DNA of 64,000 nt from NCBI GenBank assembly GCA_947474435.1, contig CANJII010000013.1:1-64000 (forward strand), in the 5' to 3' direction. The DNA comes from Chitinophagaceae bacterium. GTDB taxonomy: Bacteria > Bacteroidota > Bacteroidia > Chitinophagales > UBA10324. The notes beneath the pieces are model-generated. The model saw only the letters and a program-made list of their open reading frames with translations. It had not been told where the DNA came from and did no database searches. Positions 33,037-42,923 of this stretch are shown piece after piece. How positions within the stretch are numbered: the stretch's first letter is position 1; each line of letters begins with the position of its first letter. Made by a program: the position numbers and the translations under genes.

Positions 33037-34440
33037 ATGAAAATTCAATTCTGTGGTGCTGCAAGAACCGTTACCGGAAGTTCGCATTTAATTATACTGG
33101 AAGATGGATATAAAATTTTGCTGGACTGTGGTTTATTTCAAGGGCAAGATGCATACAACGATGAAAACAATCTGAAATTTTTATTTCGCCCCGAAGAAAT
33201 TGATTGTCTGGTTCTTTCTCATGCACACATTGATCACTCAGGAAGAATTCCGAAATTGGTTAAAGAAGGATTTACCGGAAGGATTATTTGTACATCAGCC
33301 ACAAAAGATTTATCAGAAATTATGCTGGCAGATAGTGCACACATTCAGGAGAAAGATACTCAATATGAAAATAAAAAAAGAAAGAAGAGAGGACTTGGAT
33401 TGGTAAATCCGTTATACTCGATTGAAGATGCACAACACTCATTAAAATTATTTCTTGCAATAAAATATGAAGAGTGGTATCCGATACGCGAGGGTGTTGA
33501 AGTTATGATTCGCGACAATGGTCACATTCTCGGGAGCGGAAGTGTAACATTAAAAATAATAGAAGGCGACCGTTTAATAAGAGTTGGATTTTCAGGCGAC
33601 ATCGGAAGACCAAGCAGACCGATATTGAAAGACCCAAAACAAATGGATGATTTGGATTTTCTGTTATGCGAATCAACTTACGGAGGAAGAATTCACGAAG
33701 CATTTCCTGATGATCTCAATCATTTTTACGATGTAATAAAAAGCACCTGTATTGACAGGAAAGGAAAAATCATTATTCCTGCATTCAGTTTAGGAAGAAC
33801 ACAAGAAATAGTTTACATGCTTGATAAATTACATCATGAAAAAAATTTAGATCGCATTCCCGTTTATGTTGACAGTCCGCTTTCAACTAACGCCACAGCA
33901 ATTTATAGAAATCATCCTGAGTGTTTTGATGAAGAAATTTGTACCCATTTAAAAACTGATTCTAACCCTTTTGGCTTTAATAATCTGCAATACATTACTG
34001 AAGTTGAAGAATCAAAACAATTAAATTTTGAAGAAGGCCCTGCAATAATAATTTCGGCTTCAGGAATGGCTGAAGCCGGAAGAATTGTTCATCATATTTC
34101 AAACAATATTGAAAATGAAAAAAATACAATACTAATGGTTGGTTATTGTGCAAAAGGAACTCTCGGCGCTCGAATCAGAGACGGAGAAAAAGAAATAAAA
34201 CTATTTGGTGAAGTAAAACAAGTGAAAGCCCATGTTGAATTGATGGATTCATTCAGTGCTCACGGCGATCAAAGGGAGATGCTTGATTTTTTAGATAACT
34301 TAAACCGAACCGAATTGAAAAAATTATTCCTTGTTCATGGCGATTATGAAGAAGGGCAATTGCCCTTTAAAAAATGCTTGGAAGAAAGGCATTTTCAAAA
34401 TGTTATAATTCCTGAAAAGAGTTCTATCGTAACAATTTGA
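33037..34440 (+). CDS. MBL-fold beta-CASP ribonuclease-like protein
   Basis: 467 aa cytoplasmic metallo-beta-lactamase-fold protein with a beta-CASP RNA-processing domain. Zinc motifs are 'LSHAHIDHSGRIPKL' (HxHxDH), 'DNGHILGSGSV', 'VGFSGDIGRP' and, after the beta-CASP insert, 'IIISASGMAEAGRIVHHI', 'DSFSAHGDQREML' and 'FLVHGDYE'. This layout is the bacterial relative of CPSF/YSH1 rather than RNase J itself, since the N-terminus begins directly with the MBL domain and there is no long C-terminal extension. Likely an RNA endo- or exonuclease; substrate unknown. Confidence 0.85.
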   Translation: MKIQFCGAARTVTGSSHLIILEDGYKILLDCGLFQGQDAYNDENNLKFLFRPEEIDCLVLSHAHIDHSGRIPKLVKEGFTGRIICTSATKDLSEIMLADSAHIQEKDTQYENKKRKKRGLGLVNPLYSIEDAQHSLKLFLAIKYEEWYPIREGVEVMIRDNGHILGSGSVTLKIIEGDRLIRVGFSGDIGRPSRPILKDPKQMDDLDFLLCESTYGGRIHEAFPDDLNHFYDVIKSTCIDRKGKIIIPAFSLGRTQEIVYMLDKLHHEKNLDRIPVYVDSPLSTNATAIYRNHPECFDEEICTHLKTDSNPFGFNNLQYITEVEESKQLNFEEGPAIIISASGMAEAGRIVHHISNNIENEKNTILMVGYCAKGTLGARIRDGEKEIKLFGEVKQVKAHVELMDSFSAHGDQREMLDFLDNLNRTELKKLFLVHGDYEEGQLPFKKCLEERHFQNVIIPEKSSIVTI

Positions 34441-34514
34441 TCAGTCTATTAAAAATCATGGACGATTAAATTTATCTACTTATCGACAAAAAACAACCAG
34501 CTAACATTTTTTAA

Positions 34515-34544
34515 ATTGAATCTTTGTTGCCGCACATACTTTTG
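34515..34544 (+). promoter_or_regulatory. Putative Bacteroidota promoter for the 34.6 kb T9SS gene
   Basis: ATTG at 34515-34518 and TACTTTTG at 34537-34544 are separated by 18 bp, close to the Bacteroidota pattern TTTG-N19-TAnnTTTG. A start site near 34551 would leave a leader of under 20 nt before the ATG at 34569. Confidence 0.5.
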
Positions 34545-34568
34545 GTCTCACCTAAAAACAAATAACCC

Positions 34569-36221
34569 ATGAAAAAAATCTTTACGCTCCTTCGACTAAG
34601 TTTTCTCTTAGTAATTTTTACTTCGGTTTTTGCGCTGAATTCAAAAGCATCATTTGTATATAAGAATACAAGAATTGCTTCTCTTGCAGCTGACTCAACA
34701 GGTCTATTTGTAAGAATAGCGGTTCCAACATCTTCCCGATTTACCTGCGGAGCACCAATTGTAATTTATTTAAATGGTGGTTGGGGTGCTGCAGGAATTT
34801 TAACTCCTATGTATAATATGGCCAATTACGGTTTTATTGTAGTTCAATTTCATTACCCGGGCGGAGGATCAGGTGCTGCTAAGAGTGGAGGTATTTATGA
34901 TAACAGAGGCCTGAACAGTATGTTGGCTGCTCGCGATGTGGTTCGATTTGCACTTGGTCAAACAACCGATATTTACAATAGAAGTTTATATGACATTACA
35001 AATTCTAGTGATCTTGCTAATTCAATTAACCCGCTTTATTACAATTTAGGTATTATTGGAGGATCTAATGGCGGATGTAATTTATTATCTATATTAGGGC
35101 TCTATTCGCAAGATTTGAATCAAGTTGCCTGGACTTCCTTTTTTGAATCTCCAATTGGTGATGGGATGTTGAATGCTGATGTTGGAAAACCTTATGGAAA
35201 AGCGGTTTATATTAATAAAAACAATGGGTATAATGATTCAACCGGTATCTTTTATTGGAATAGACTAAAATATGCGGCTGATACAGTTGCTTATAAAAAT
35301 GGAAAAGTAACCATCAAAGGCTTGTTATATTTTGATGTAAATGAAAACGAAATCTTTAACAGGGGTGTTGATTTTGATATCGTTGGAAAATATGAGTCAT
35401 CAAGTTTAGGATCACCAAAAAAATACTACCTATCTTATCAAGTATTACAACATGCTTATGAGCAAGGGATTTTTCCAAACACAAGCCAATCAATATATGT
35501 ACCCACCCTGGCAGAATCAAACGAATATTGGTATTTAAGAAACACCGACCATTTTATTGATTCTTTTATGGTTAATATTCCAAATTTAAAAGTCTTATTT
35601 ATGGTGCGTGAAGATGATCATATTACCTCTGCTTCAGATCATCCCGAAACTATATATGCCTGGAATAAATTTAACAATAATGGATGTAACTGGTTCAGAG
35701 TGAACTGCGATAGATCATATATAGAATTTATTAAAGGTAATTCATTGGTAAACGCGCCTGATAATAATGCCAATATACCAATAGATCACATGAACATTAG
35801 AAATATGATAATGCCTGCCGGATTATTTTCTAACCGATATTTTAATCATTATGCTTCTACTTTAGAAATGGGTGATCGCGTAATGAATAATGATTGGAGT
35901 TATAATTTAGATAGTCTTTTAAATAAAATATGTCCTGATGCAAAATTAGAATCTGAAACAGAAAAAACAGATTATAATTTATTATATCCAAATCCAGCTC
36001 AAAACGAAGCCTATATTCAGGTTAATGCATCTGAATTTGGATCAGCAACTTTAACAGTTTATAATGCAATTGGTCAGCAAATGACACAAAATCAAGTTGA
36101 TGAGGTTGAAAAAGGGTTCAATTTATTGATTCTTGATGTAAACAATCTTAGTTCTGGAAATTATTTCGTACGCATCAATGCTCCAGGCATGAATCGTACT
36201 TTACAATTTACGAGGGAGTAA
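34569..36221 (+). CDS. T9SS type A secreted alpha/beta-hydrolase-like protein
   Basis: 550 aa. The signal peptide (to about 'NSKASF') is followed by a domain (about 50-380) with alpha/beta-hydrolase features: 'APIVIYLNGGWGAAG' as the oxyanion strand, 'YGFIVVQFHYPGGGSGAAKSGG', 'AARDVVRFALGQ' and a nucleophile elbow 'IGGSNGGCNLLSILG' (GxSxG). A likely acid strand is 'LKVLFMVREDDHITSASDHPE' and a candidate His lies in 'PIDHMNIRNM'. The T9SS tail reads 'NLLYPNPAQNEAYIQV' ... 'LSSGNYFVRINAPG'. Probably an exported esterase or peptidase; the substrate is unknown. It has its own promoter and terminator, so it is monocistronic. Confidence 0.75.
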   Translation: MKKIFTLLRLSFLLVIFTSVFALNSKASFVYKNTRIASLAADSTGLFVRIAVPTSSRFTCGAPIVIYLNGGWGAAGILTPMYNMANYGFIVVQFHYPGGGSGAAKSGGIYDNRGLNSMLAARDVVRFALGQTTDIYNRSLYDITNSSDLANSINPLYYNLGIIGGSNGGCNLLSILGLYSQDLNQVAWTSFFESPIGDGMLNADVGKPYGKAVYINKNNGYNDSTGIFYWNRLKYAADTVAYKNGKVTIKGLLYFDVNENEIFNRGVDFDIVGKYESSSLGSPKKYYLSYQVLQHAYEQGIFPNTSQSIYVPTLAESNEYWYLRNTDHFIDSFMVNIPNLKVLFMVREDDHITSASDHPETIYAWNKFNNNGCNWFRVNCDRSYIEFIKGNSLVNAPDNNANIPIDHMNIRNMIMPAGLFSNRYFNHYASTLEMGDRVMNNDWSYNLDSLLNKICPDAKLESETEKTDYNLLYPNPAQNEAYIQVNASEFGSATLTVYNAIGQQMTQNQVDEVEKGFNLLILDVNNLSSGNYFVRINAPGMNRTLQFTRE

Positions 36222-36242
36222 TTCCTTGTTTTTAGGTGGAAG

Positions 36243-36275
36243 AAGGGCGCCGGTTAACCAGACCGCGCCCTTTTT
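36243..36275 (+). terminator. Rho-independent terminator after the secreted hydrolase gene
   Basis: AAGGGCGC and GCGCCCTT pair, extended by GGT/ACC with one bulged C, around a TAACCAG loop, followed by a T-run (TTTTTC). The stem is noticeably GC-rich for this AT-rich DNA. Confidence 0.85.
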
Positions 36276-36336
36276 CATTTTAGGTAAGTTATACTCTGCC
36301 GTGAATAATTATTTTTGACGGAAATATTTTTTTCAG

Positions 36337-38007
36337 ATGTCAATCACTACTTCTCAAAAAAGAAATTTAAAAGCCGCTACCGGAAACACTCTTTCGTGTA
36401 AAGGTTGGGTACAAGAAGCGGTTCTGCGAATGTTGCACAACAATCTTGACCCAGAAGTTGCCGAACGACCTGAAGATTTAATTGTATATGGTGGAACCGG
36501 AAAAGCAGCGAGAAACTGGGAAGCCTTTGATTTGATAGTTAAGGCTCTGAAAGATTTGAATGAAGATGAAACACTTATTGTACAGAGCGGAAAACCAGTC
36601 GGAATATTACCAACACATAAAGATGCCCCACGAGTAATTATTGCAAACTCAAATCTGGTTGGTCATTGGGCAAACTGGAATTATTTCCGTGAGCTGGAAG
36701 CAAAAGGATTAATCATGTACGGGCAAATGACAGCCGGTTCATGGATTTACATTGGCTCCCAGGGAATTGTTCAGGGCACATATGAAACCTATTTATCATT
36801 GGCAGCAAAACATTTTAATGGGACATTGAAAGGAACTCTGAATGTTACTGCCGGCCTTGGTGGAATGGGTGGTGCTCAGCCTTTAGCTATAACAATGAAT
36901 GAAGGAGTTTGCCTTGCTGCTGAAGTGGAAGAATGGCGTGCACAAAAAAGAATTGAAACAAAGTACCTTGATAAACTCACACATAATATTGATGAAGCAA
37001 TTGACTGGTCACTTCAAGCGAAACAAAAAGGTGAAAAGGTTTCCATTGCGGTAATATGCAATGCAGTAGAATTATTAAAGCGATTGATTGAACGGAATAT
37101 TTCGATCGATACTTTGACAGATCAAACATCAGCTCATGATGCATTGGTTGGATATTTTCCTGTTGGAATTTCAGTGGAGCAGGCAAAAATTCTTCGCGAA
37201 AAAAATCCGGATGAATACATTGAACGCTCTTTGGATACCATGGCAGAACATGTGCGATTGATGTTAGAATTGCAAAAGCGTGGGGCCATTACTTTTGATT
37301 ATGGAAATAATATTCGTGGACAAGCATTAAGTCGCGATGTAAAAAATGCCTTCGATTTTCCTGGTTTTGTGCCAGAATACATTCGCCCGCTTTTTTGCGA
37401 AGGCAAAGGACCATTCCGTTGGGTAGCACTCAGTGGCGATCCCCAAGATATTTATACAACTGATGAAGCATTGAAAAATCTTTTCCCTGAAAACAAAGGA
37501 CTGATTCGCTGGTTGAACCTGGCAAAAGATAAAATTGCTTTTCAAGGATTACCTGCAAGAATATGTTGGTTAGGAATGGGCGAACGGGAAAAAGCAGGAC
37601 TGTTATTTAATGAATTGGTGAGAACCGGAAAAGTAAAAGCACCCATCGTAATTGGTCGCGATCATTTAGATACAGGTTCAGTAGCATCACCAAACAGAGA
37701 AACCGAAGCGATGTTGGATGGTTCGGATGCTATTGCCGATTGGCCGATTTTAAATTCATTAATTAATACAGCAGGTGGAGCGAGTTGGGTTTCATTGCAT
37801 CATGGTGGTGGAGTTGGAATCGGATATTCAATTCATGCAGGTATGGTTATAGTTGCTGATGGAACTGATGACGCAGCACGCAGGTTGAAACGGGTTTTAA
37901 ATAATGATCCTGCAATGGGTGTTATTCGTCATGCCGATGCAGGTTATGATATTGCAAAAGATACAGCACGAAAATTCAGATTAGATTTAGAATCCAGACT
38001 CGGATAA
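36337..38007 (+). CDS. hutU: Urocanate hydratase
   Basis: 556 aa, full length for urocanase, which uses tightly bound NAD+ to hydrate urocanate to imidazolonepropionate in histidine breakdown. Signatures are '[17 protein letters not shown]', '[17 protein letters not shown]', '[14 protein letters not shown]' and the active-site region '[14 protein letters not shown]' with the expected Cys, then '[18 protein letters not shown]' and '[15 protein letters not shown]'. No hutH, hutI or hutG lies in this window, so the rest of the pathway must be elsewhere. A membrane-protein gene follows 18 bp later. Confidence 0.97.
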   Translation: MSITTSQKRNLKAATGNTLSCKGWVQEAVLRMLHNNLDPEVAERPEDLIVYGGTGKAARNWEAFDLIVKALKDLNEDETLIVQSGKPVGILPTHKDAPRVIIANSNLVGHWANWNYFRELEAKGLIMYGQMTAGSWIYIGSQGIVQGTYETYLSLAAKHFNGTLKGTLNVTAGLGGMGGAQPLAITMNEGVCLAAEVEEWRAQKRIETKYLDKLTHNIDEAIDWSLQAKQKGEKVSIAVICNAVELLKRLIERNISIDTLTDQTSAHDALVGYFPVGISVEQAKILREKNPDEYIERSLDTMAEHVRLMLELQKRGAITFDYGNNIRGQALSRDVKNAFDFPGFVPEYIRPLFCEGKGPFRWVALSGDPQDIYTTDEALKNLFPENKGLIRWLNLAKDKIAFQGLPARICWLGMGEREKAGLLFNELVRTGKVKAPIVIGRDHLDTGSVASPNRETEAMLDGSDAIADWPILNSLINTAGGASWVSLHHGGGVGIGYSIHAGMVIVADGTDDAARRLKRVLNNDPAMGVIRHADAGYDIAKDTARKFRLDLESRLG

Positions 38008-38025
38008 ATATTTTCTGTTTCAGAA

Positions 38026-39699
38026 ATGCAAAACCCAATTCCATTTAAATTTTATAATCAAATTTTATTCGTAATAGCCGTTGTTTTTTTATTGTTGATT
38101 TTTTTAAATGTTTTCATTGTTAATTTTTTCTTTGCGATTAATCTTGTTCCGTCGTCCGTTATCTTTTATTCTTCCGTATTCTTAAGTATCGTTGGCTGCA
38201 GTATTATTTCTTCAAAATATTTTTTGGTTAACTCAAAATTTATTCTTTTCGGAGTATTATCTTCTTGTGCAATTTTTATTCTTGCAAAAAACAACAGTCA
38301 AAATTTTTATGATGTTTCATGGGATGGTCAAGCCTACCAACTCGAAGCTATTATTAAAATGATAGAAGGATGGAATCCAATTAAGACTCAACTTGATAAT
38401 TCAATTAAAGTTGAAAATATTTTTATCAATCATTATCCCCGAGGCACTTGGCTTAACTCATTCTCATTTTATCAGGTAACAGAAAATATTGAAAGCGGAA
38501 AATTATTTAATTACTTATGGTTCGTAATTGCCTGGTGTTTAAGCGTAGTTGTATTCAACCATTTTTTCAAAATTAATTTTTTCATCTCCTTCTTTTTGGG
38601 TCTTGCAGCGGCAGCAAATCCGGTGACAATTTATCAGAGTTCAAGTAATTATGTGGATGGACAAATTGCTGCCGGAATACTAACTTTTATTTTATTATCG
38701 ATATTCATTTTTTATTCTAATAACACAGGTTCAATTATTTTATTATCAATCATTATTTCCTTATTAATTAATTACAAGTTTTCATTACCTTTCTATTTAG
38801 TCATTTTATCAGTTGGAATAATTCTGATTTTTTTGCTGTATAAAAATACTGAAGCAGTTAAAAAATTTATTTATTCAAGCATAATGGGTTTTGTTTTTGG
38901 AGTCGGAATTCTTGGATTTTCACCCTATATAACGAATATCCTTCAATTTCAAAATCCAATTTATCCATTGGCTGATAAATCCAAGACAGAAATATCAATC
39001 GGAATAGAGGAAGCAATTCAGCCGGCTTCATTTGAAAATAAAAATCGGTTTGAAAGGTTGTTTCAATCCACCTTTTCAAAATCAATATGGAGCCAAACTC
39101 CATTAAATAATGTACTTAAAATCCCAGGAACATTCAGCTACGATGAAAAAATTAATTATGCCTTGGCCGATGGTTCAATGGCTGGTTTGGGCCCCTACTT
39201 TTCGTTGGCCCTTTTAATTTGTCTTATCATGCTTCCGATTTTATATATCCATAACAAAAAAATATTTTTTTCAATTCTTATTTCAATCTCCTTTGTTTTA
39301 GGGTCTGTATTTATTTCAAGGATTGGTTGGCTTGCACGATACGCTCCACAATTTTATTTAATATGCATTTTGGTGGTGACAGCATTATTCCTTATAAGAA
39401 AATGGTGGACCTTTATTCTTGGCTGCTTTTGTTTATTGCTTTTAATTATAAATGATTACACTATTGCAGAAATCTATTTTCCATATCAAAAAATGTTCAC
39501 ACTGGAATTAAACAATCAGTTAAATATTCTGCAAAAAAGAACTGATACCACATTGGTTTGCTTCGGTCCTTTTAATTCAAATCGTTTAAGGTTTAAAAGT
39601 AAGAATATAAAATTCAGAGAGGTTAATTCAATTTCAGAATTAAATATTGATAGTCCTAAATACCTTCCCTGGCTGTTTAATAAAGTTGCTACTAATTAA
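38026..39699 (+). CDS. Polytopic membrane protein, GT-C-like
   Basis: 557 aa with about eleven or twelve hydrophobic helices and a short soluble C-terminus. The first large external loop holds 'FYDVSWDGQAYQLEAIIKM' and 'FINHYPRGTWLNSFSF', where an Asp near the end of an early helix resembles the acidic motif of GT-C glycosyltransferases, but this is weak and no family is firmly recognised. The codon use is AT-rich like the neighbours. It starts 18 bp after hutU, so it may be co-transcribed although no functional link is apparent. Confidence 0.6.
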   Translation: MQNPIPFKFYNQILFVIAVVFLLLIFLNVFIVNFFFAINLVPSSVIFYSSVFLSIVGCSIISSKYFLVNSKFILFGVLSSCAIFILAKNNSQNFYDVSWDGQAYQLEAIIKMIEGWNPIKTQLDNSIKVENIFINHYPRGTWLNSFSFYQVTENIESGKLFNYLWFVIAWCLSVVVFNHFFKINFFISFFLGLAAAANPVTIYQSSSNYVDGQIAAGILTFILLSIFIFYSNNTGSIILLSIIISLLINYKFSLPFYLVILSVGIILIFLLYKNTEAVKKFIYSSIMGFVFGVGILGFSPYITNILQFQNPIYPLADKSKTEISIGIEEAIQPASFENKNRFERLFQSTFSKSIWSQTPLNNVLKIPGTFSYDEKINYALADGSMAGLGPYFSLALLICLIMLPILYIHNKKIFFSILISISFVLGSVFISRIGWLARYAPQFYLICILVVTALFLIRKWWTFILGCFCLLLLIINDYTIAEIYFPYQKMFTLELNNQLNILQKRTDTTLVCFGPFNSNRLRFKSKNIKFREVNSISELNIDSPKYLPWLFNKVATN

Positions 39700-39726
39700 A
39701 AAATAATTTGTGCCTGGTATAAGAAT

Positions 39727-40263
39727 TCAAAATTTTCCTTTGAAATTTTTCGCTTGCTTCACATGTTCCAGATGATGATTACAATGCCAGGCATAAAGTG
39801 ATGCCACACTTTCTAATTTTAATTCACGATTGTGTTCCGGATGAATAAAACTTTTTTTCCAATTTGCACTATCCATATTCTGCATCAGCATTACCCATCG
39901 TTTATGGGTGCCATCTAAAATTTCCAATGACCATTCAATTGGGGCATTTATTACATCGGGCAATTGGGCCCATAGGTTTTCAAGATATGGTTTTATGGAT
40001 GGCATATCTTCAGTGAGCGCCAGTTTAAATCTTGTAAAAGCATTTGAATGACTATCAGCACAATGATGAACAACTTGCCTGATGTTCCATCCCTCTGGTC
40101 TGTAAATAAATAAAAGTTCCTCTTCACTTAATTTTTCAACTTCTGATTTTAACAATGCAGGAAATTTTTCAATGACACTTATATATTCAGAAATAGAAAT
40201 AACTGAAACTTCCTTGGGCCATTTAAATTTTCCGATTGGATATTTTAACTCTTCTAATTCCAT
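39727..40263 (-). CDS. DinB/YfiT-family metal-binding protein
   Basis: 178 aa four-helix-bundle protein. Metal-ligand histidines are placed as in YfiT/BstA: 'GWNIRQVVHHCADSHSNA' in the second helix and 'YAWHCNHHLEHVKQA' near the C-terminus. The opening 'LKYPIGKFKWP' is also typical of YfiT relatives. Family members include thiol transferases and putative metal-dependent hydrolases; the substrate here is unknown. It lies 27 bp downstream of the LTA-synthase-like gene on the same strand. Confidence 0.88.
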   Translation of the reverse strand: MELEELKYPIGKFKWPKEVSVISISEYISVIEKFPALLKSEVEKLSEEELLFIYRPEGWNIRQVVHHCADSHSNAFTRFKLALTEDMPSIKPYLENLWAQLPDVINAPIEWSLEILDGTHKRWVMLMQNMDSANWKKSFIHPEHNRELKLESVASLYAWHCNHHLEHVKQAKNFKGKF

Positions 40264-40290
40264 TTTGTTGAATGATTTTGTTTTATGTGT

Positions 40291-42219
40291 TTATTCATGA
40301 GCACTTTTGTATTGATACAAACCATCGCGGTAAATTACTGACAACCCTTCAAGATATTGCTTTAAAAATTTCTGAGTATTGTTTCGTTCCGAAACTGATG
40401 GTTCAAATTTTATTGCCGGATATGAAAGACTGTCTAAGTAATAATAACTGTCGCCGCCATATTGCAAATCAGTAAAGAAAACTTTGTTTTCATAATGATA
40501 AGCCAATGCAGTTTCAGTATTTCGGCTAATGGCAAATGGCTTGAAGTCTGTACTGAATAAATTTTGGCCGATAAAATGATATGAGCCATTGTAACCACAT
40601 TCACCAATAAGTGTCGAAGCAAAATCCATTTGCGAACAAATGGCATTGAAAGTACCTACTGGTTTCGAAGAATTCAGCAACAAAGCCGGAATATGATACA
40701 CTTTATAATTTTGATCTTTCAATTCATATACCTCTCCATGATCGGCAATAATTAAAAAAATGGTGTTACTGAATTGTGAAGTGGTTGAACACCTGTCTAT
40801 AAATTTTCCGAGGGCATAATCTTCGTAATAAAAAGTTGATTCCTTGTTACTCATGTTTTTTACTTCAGGATTTGTTTTTAAAAAATAGGGTGGTACTTGA
40901 TGCGGAGCATGATTGCTCACATTCAAAATAACTGAAAGTTGCGGTTGGGTTTCTTTATTAAAAATTTCGACAAATGCTTTGTCATATAAATCTTCATCAC
41001 AAACTCCCATAGCATTTTTATACCTGTAACTTTTAAAATCATATAAATCAAAATGTTCAGCAAAACCACCTTGTTGCATAAACATTTTCATGTCATCAAA
41101 ATCTGCATCACCACTATAAAAAAATTTTGTTGCATAGCCATCATCCTGTAAAATATTTCCAAGTGAGTTAAATTCATTCAATCCCTTTCGACGAATCAAA
41201 CTGCTACCGATGATAGATGGAAAACCAGCAACTACCGATGTTAAACCGAAATGTGTTCGTGGGCCATTGCTATAACAATGTGTAAATAAAATCCCCCTGC
41301 TACTCCATTGATCAAACTGTGGTGATAGTTTTCTGCCTCCTAAAACGCCAATTTGCGAAGCAGAAAAACTTTCACATATAATTATGACAATATTTTTTTT
41401 CTGCTGAAGTTCCGGAGTTAATAATTTTCGCCGGGTTGGAAATTTTTCTGAAATAGAAATTTCATCTTCATGCAAAGAAATATTTTTTACAAAATTTATT
41501 GCTGTGCTATCCGGTATTTCAGAAAATATTGTTAGTGTTTTTTGATAATTATAATCCTGTGCTATTGATTTAATAAAAGTATAAGCACCATTGGAACTCA
41601 TTTGATTCAACAATGAGGAGGAACTGAAACTAGTCAGTTTCCAGAATGGACCGTCATAATAAAGAAATGATAAAGTGAAAAAAGTAAATATTGAAATTGC
41701 AAACCATTTTACAGATTTAATCTCTCCTTCAAATACAACTTTTCTAAAATATTTTCGGCATAAAACAAAAAACAGAAAAAGAAGAATAAATAATGATATC
41801 AAAATTAAAATCGTATGATATTCATGATATATCATTGGCAATATAGTTTTCGGACTTTGAAATTCCTGTAAAGCATATTGATTTAATCTGACACCAAATT
41901 GACCGAAATAAAAAATATCAATGATGTTGATTAAAAATATAATGCTGATAATTATAAACGAAAGCCGAAAGAATACTAAATAGAAGTTTTTTGATATATA
42001 CCCAATAATAAATGAAAGAAGTAAACAGCATAAAATACTGACCGAAACAACTGATGAATCAATAATAAATCCAATAGAATAACACACAAACAAATTTTCG
42101 AAAGTATATTGAGAAACACTAAATGAATATGAAAATTGAAAAAGCACCCGCAAAAAAAACAATACTGCAATACCGGATATATAAAATTTGAACAGGAATT
42201 TATAAAATGAAAAACTCAT
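40291..42219 (-). CDS. LTA synthase-like membrane phosphoglycerol/phosphoethanolamine transferase
   Basis: 642 aa. Five hydrophobic helices fill residues about 1-195, followed by an extracytoplasmic sulfatase-fold domain (about 270-600). Family segments are 'NIVIIICESFSASQIGVLGG' with the metal-binding Glu, 'CYSNGPRTHFGLTSVVAGFP' with a candidate catalytic Thr, 'FFYSGDADFDDMKMFM' and 'IFLIIADHGEVYEL' with the Asp-His pair. Such enzymes transfer phosphoglycerol or phosphoethanolamine to envelope glycans or lipids. In a Gram-negative Bacteroidota the acceptor is unlikely to be true lipoteichoic acid; it cannot be named. Confidence 0.85.
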   Translation of the reverse strand: MSFSFYKFLFKFYISGIAVLFFLRVLFQFSYSFSVSQYTFENLFVCYSIGFIIDSSVVSVSILCCLLLSFIIGYISKNFYLVFFRLSFIIISIIFLINIIDIFYFGQFGVRLNQYALQEFQSPKTILPMIYHEYHTILILISLFILLFLFFVLCRKYFRKVVFEGEIKSVKWFAISIFTFFTLSFLYYDGPFWKLTSFSSSSLLNQMSSNGAYTFIKSIAQDYNYQKTLTIFSEIPDSTAINFVKNISLHEDEISISEKFPTRRKLLTPELQQKKNIVIIICESFSASQIGVLGGRKLSPQFDQWSSRGILFTHCYSNGPRTHFGLTSVVAGFPSIIGSSLIRRKGLNEFNSLGNILQDDGYATKFFYSGDADFDDMKMFMQQGGFAEHFDLYDFKSYRYKNAMGVCDEDLYDKAFVEIFNKETQPQLSVILNVSNHAPHQVPPYFLKTNPEVKNMSNKESTFYYEDYALGKFIDRCSTTSQFSNTIFLIIADHGEVYELKDQNYKVYHIPALLLNSSKPVGTFNAICSQMDFASTLIGECGYNGSYHFIGQNLFSTDFKPFAISRNTETALAYHYENKVFFTDLQYGGDSYYYLDSLSYPAIKFEPSVSERNNTQKFLKQYLEGLSVIYRDGLYQYKSAHE

Positions 42220-42407
42220 TCTTTAGTGGAGTACAAAATTTTGATTCCTTAATTATAAGAAAATTAAAACAGTGGGCTAAAAATAATGAAAAGATACCCT
42301 CACGAATTTCATCAAAAAAAATAATTTTGACAATTCAATAGCTGAATTAATCAAATAAATTATATCGATAAAAAATCTTTTGATTGAAATAATTAAAGCA
42401 AATTATA

Positions 42408-42644
42408 CTAAAACAGACTCTTGGACCTGGAAGATCGGCGACTGTAATTCAGAATAATATTTATGCTGCTGTCGCTCGGGTTCAGTTTTCCTCCGTCTAA
42501 TTCTTCTTTTGAAGTCAGCATTCCTTGGTAAGTTTTTGCAAGCTCCATGTCGTCCATTATTGCTTTCTTAATTAAGGAAGATTCTTCCTGTGATGTTTCG
42601 TTGTATACGAAACGAACTAAATCATCTTGTGTAAAAGTTTTCAT
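42408..42644 (-). CDS. Small helical protein downstream of the ECF sigma gene
   Basis: 78 aa starting at the internal ATG 42644 (MKTFTQDDLVRFVYNET). The first 70 residues of the track ORF are translation of a hairpin-rich element and are not credible protein. The mature sequence reads as a helix-rich, membrane-free protein ('QEESSLIKKAIMDDMELAKTY', 'LNPSDSSINIILNYSR') with the acidic N-terminal helix seen in small proteins paired with Bacteroidota ECF sigma factors. A zinc or anti-sigma motif (HxxxCxxC) is absent, so an anti-sigma role is only a guess from position. Confidence 0.6.
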   Translation of the reverse strand: MKTFTQDDLVRFVYNETSQEESSLIKKAIMDDMELAKTYQGMLTSKEELDGGKLNPSDSSINIILNYSRRSSRSKSLF

Positions 42645-42716
42645 GTATTTGTTATTGATTTTAATTTTTAACGAAGTGGTTATTGAATTATTGTGTTGCC
42701 TAACGCAAGTTCCAGA

Positions 42717-42816
42717 AGGGTTACTCGAAGAGAACCCTGCGCATTCAAACGCAGGGTCTCCGACTTGAGGTCTGGAGTGTACCATTTGATGATAGTAACC
42801 CTGCTGAGACAGGGCT
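42717..42816. repeat. Nested inverted-repeat element between the sigma gene and its small partner
   Basis: Outer arms AGGGTTACT (42717-42725) and AGTAACCCT (42794-42802) are perfect reverse complements. Inside is a perfect 8-bp hairpin ACCCTGCG/CGCAGGGT (42734-42741, 42750-42757), extended by GAG/CTC around one bulged base. A second hairpin CCCTG-ctgaga-CAGGG (42799-42814) overlaps the outer right arm, so alternative folds are possible. The motif CAGGGTT/ACCCTG recurs four times in about 100 bp. On the minus strand it lies in the leader between the sigma stop and the small ORF. Confidence 0.75.
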
Positions 42817-42923
42817 GAAGCATCATTAAAAAAAATTTTAAGAGTAGTTTCCATTTAATTATTATGCTTAACGGCAAACACATTTCGTTTATTGTGTATG
42901 CTTCAAACAAATCTTACTAAAGG

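Noticed and set aside
42645-42854. 70-residue N-terminal extension of the small sigma-partner ORF
   Set aside because: It is translation of the nested-hairpin element; the remaining ORF from 42644 has protein-like sequence and a normal ATG.
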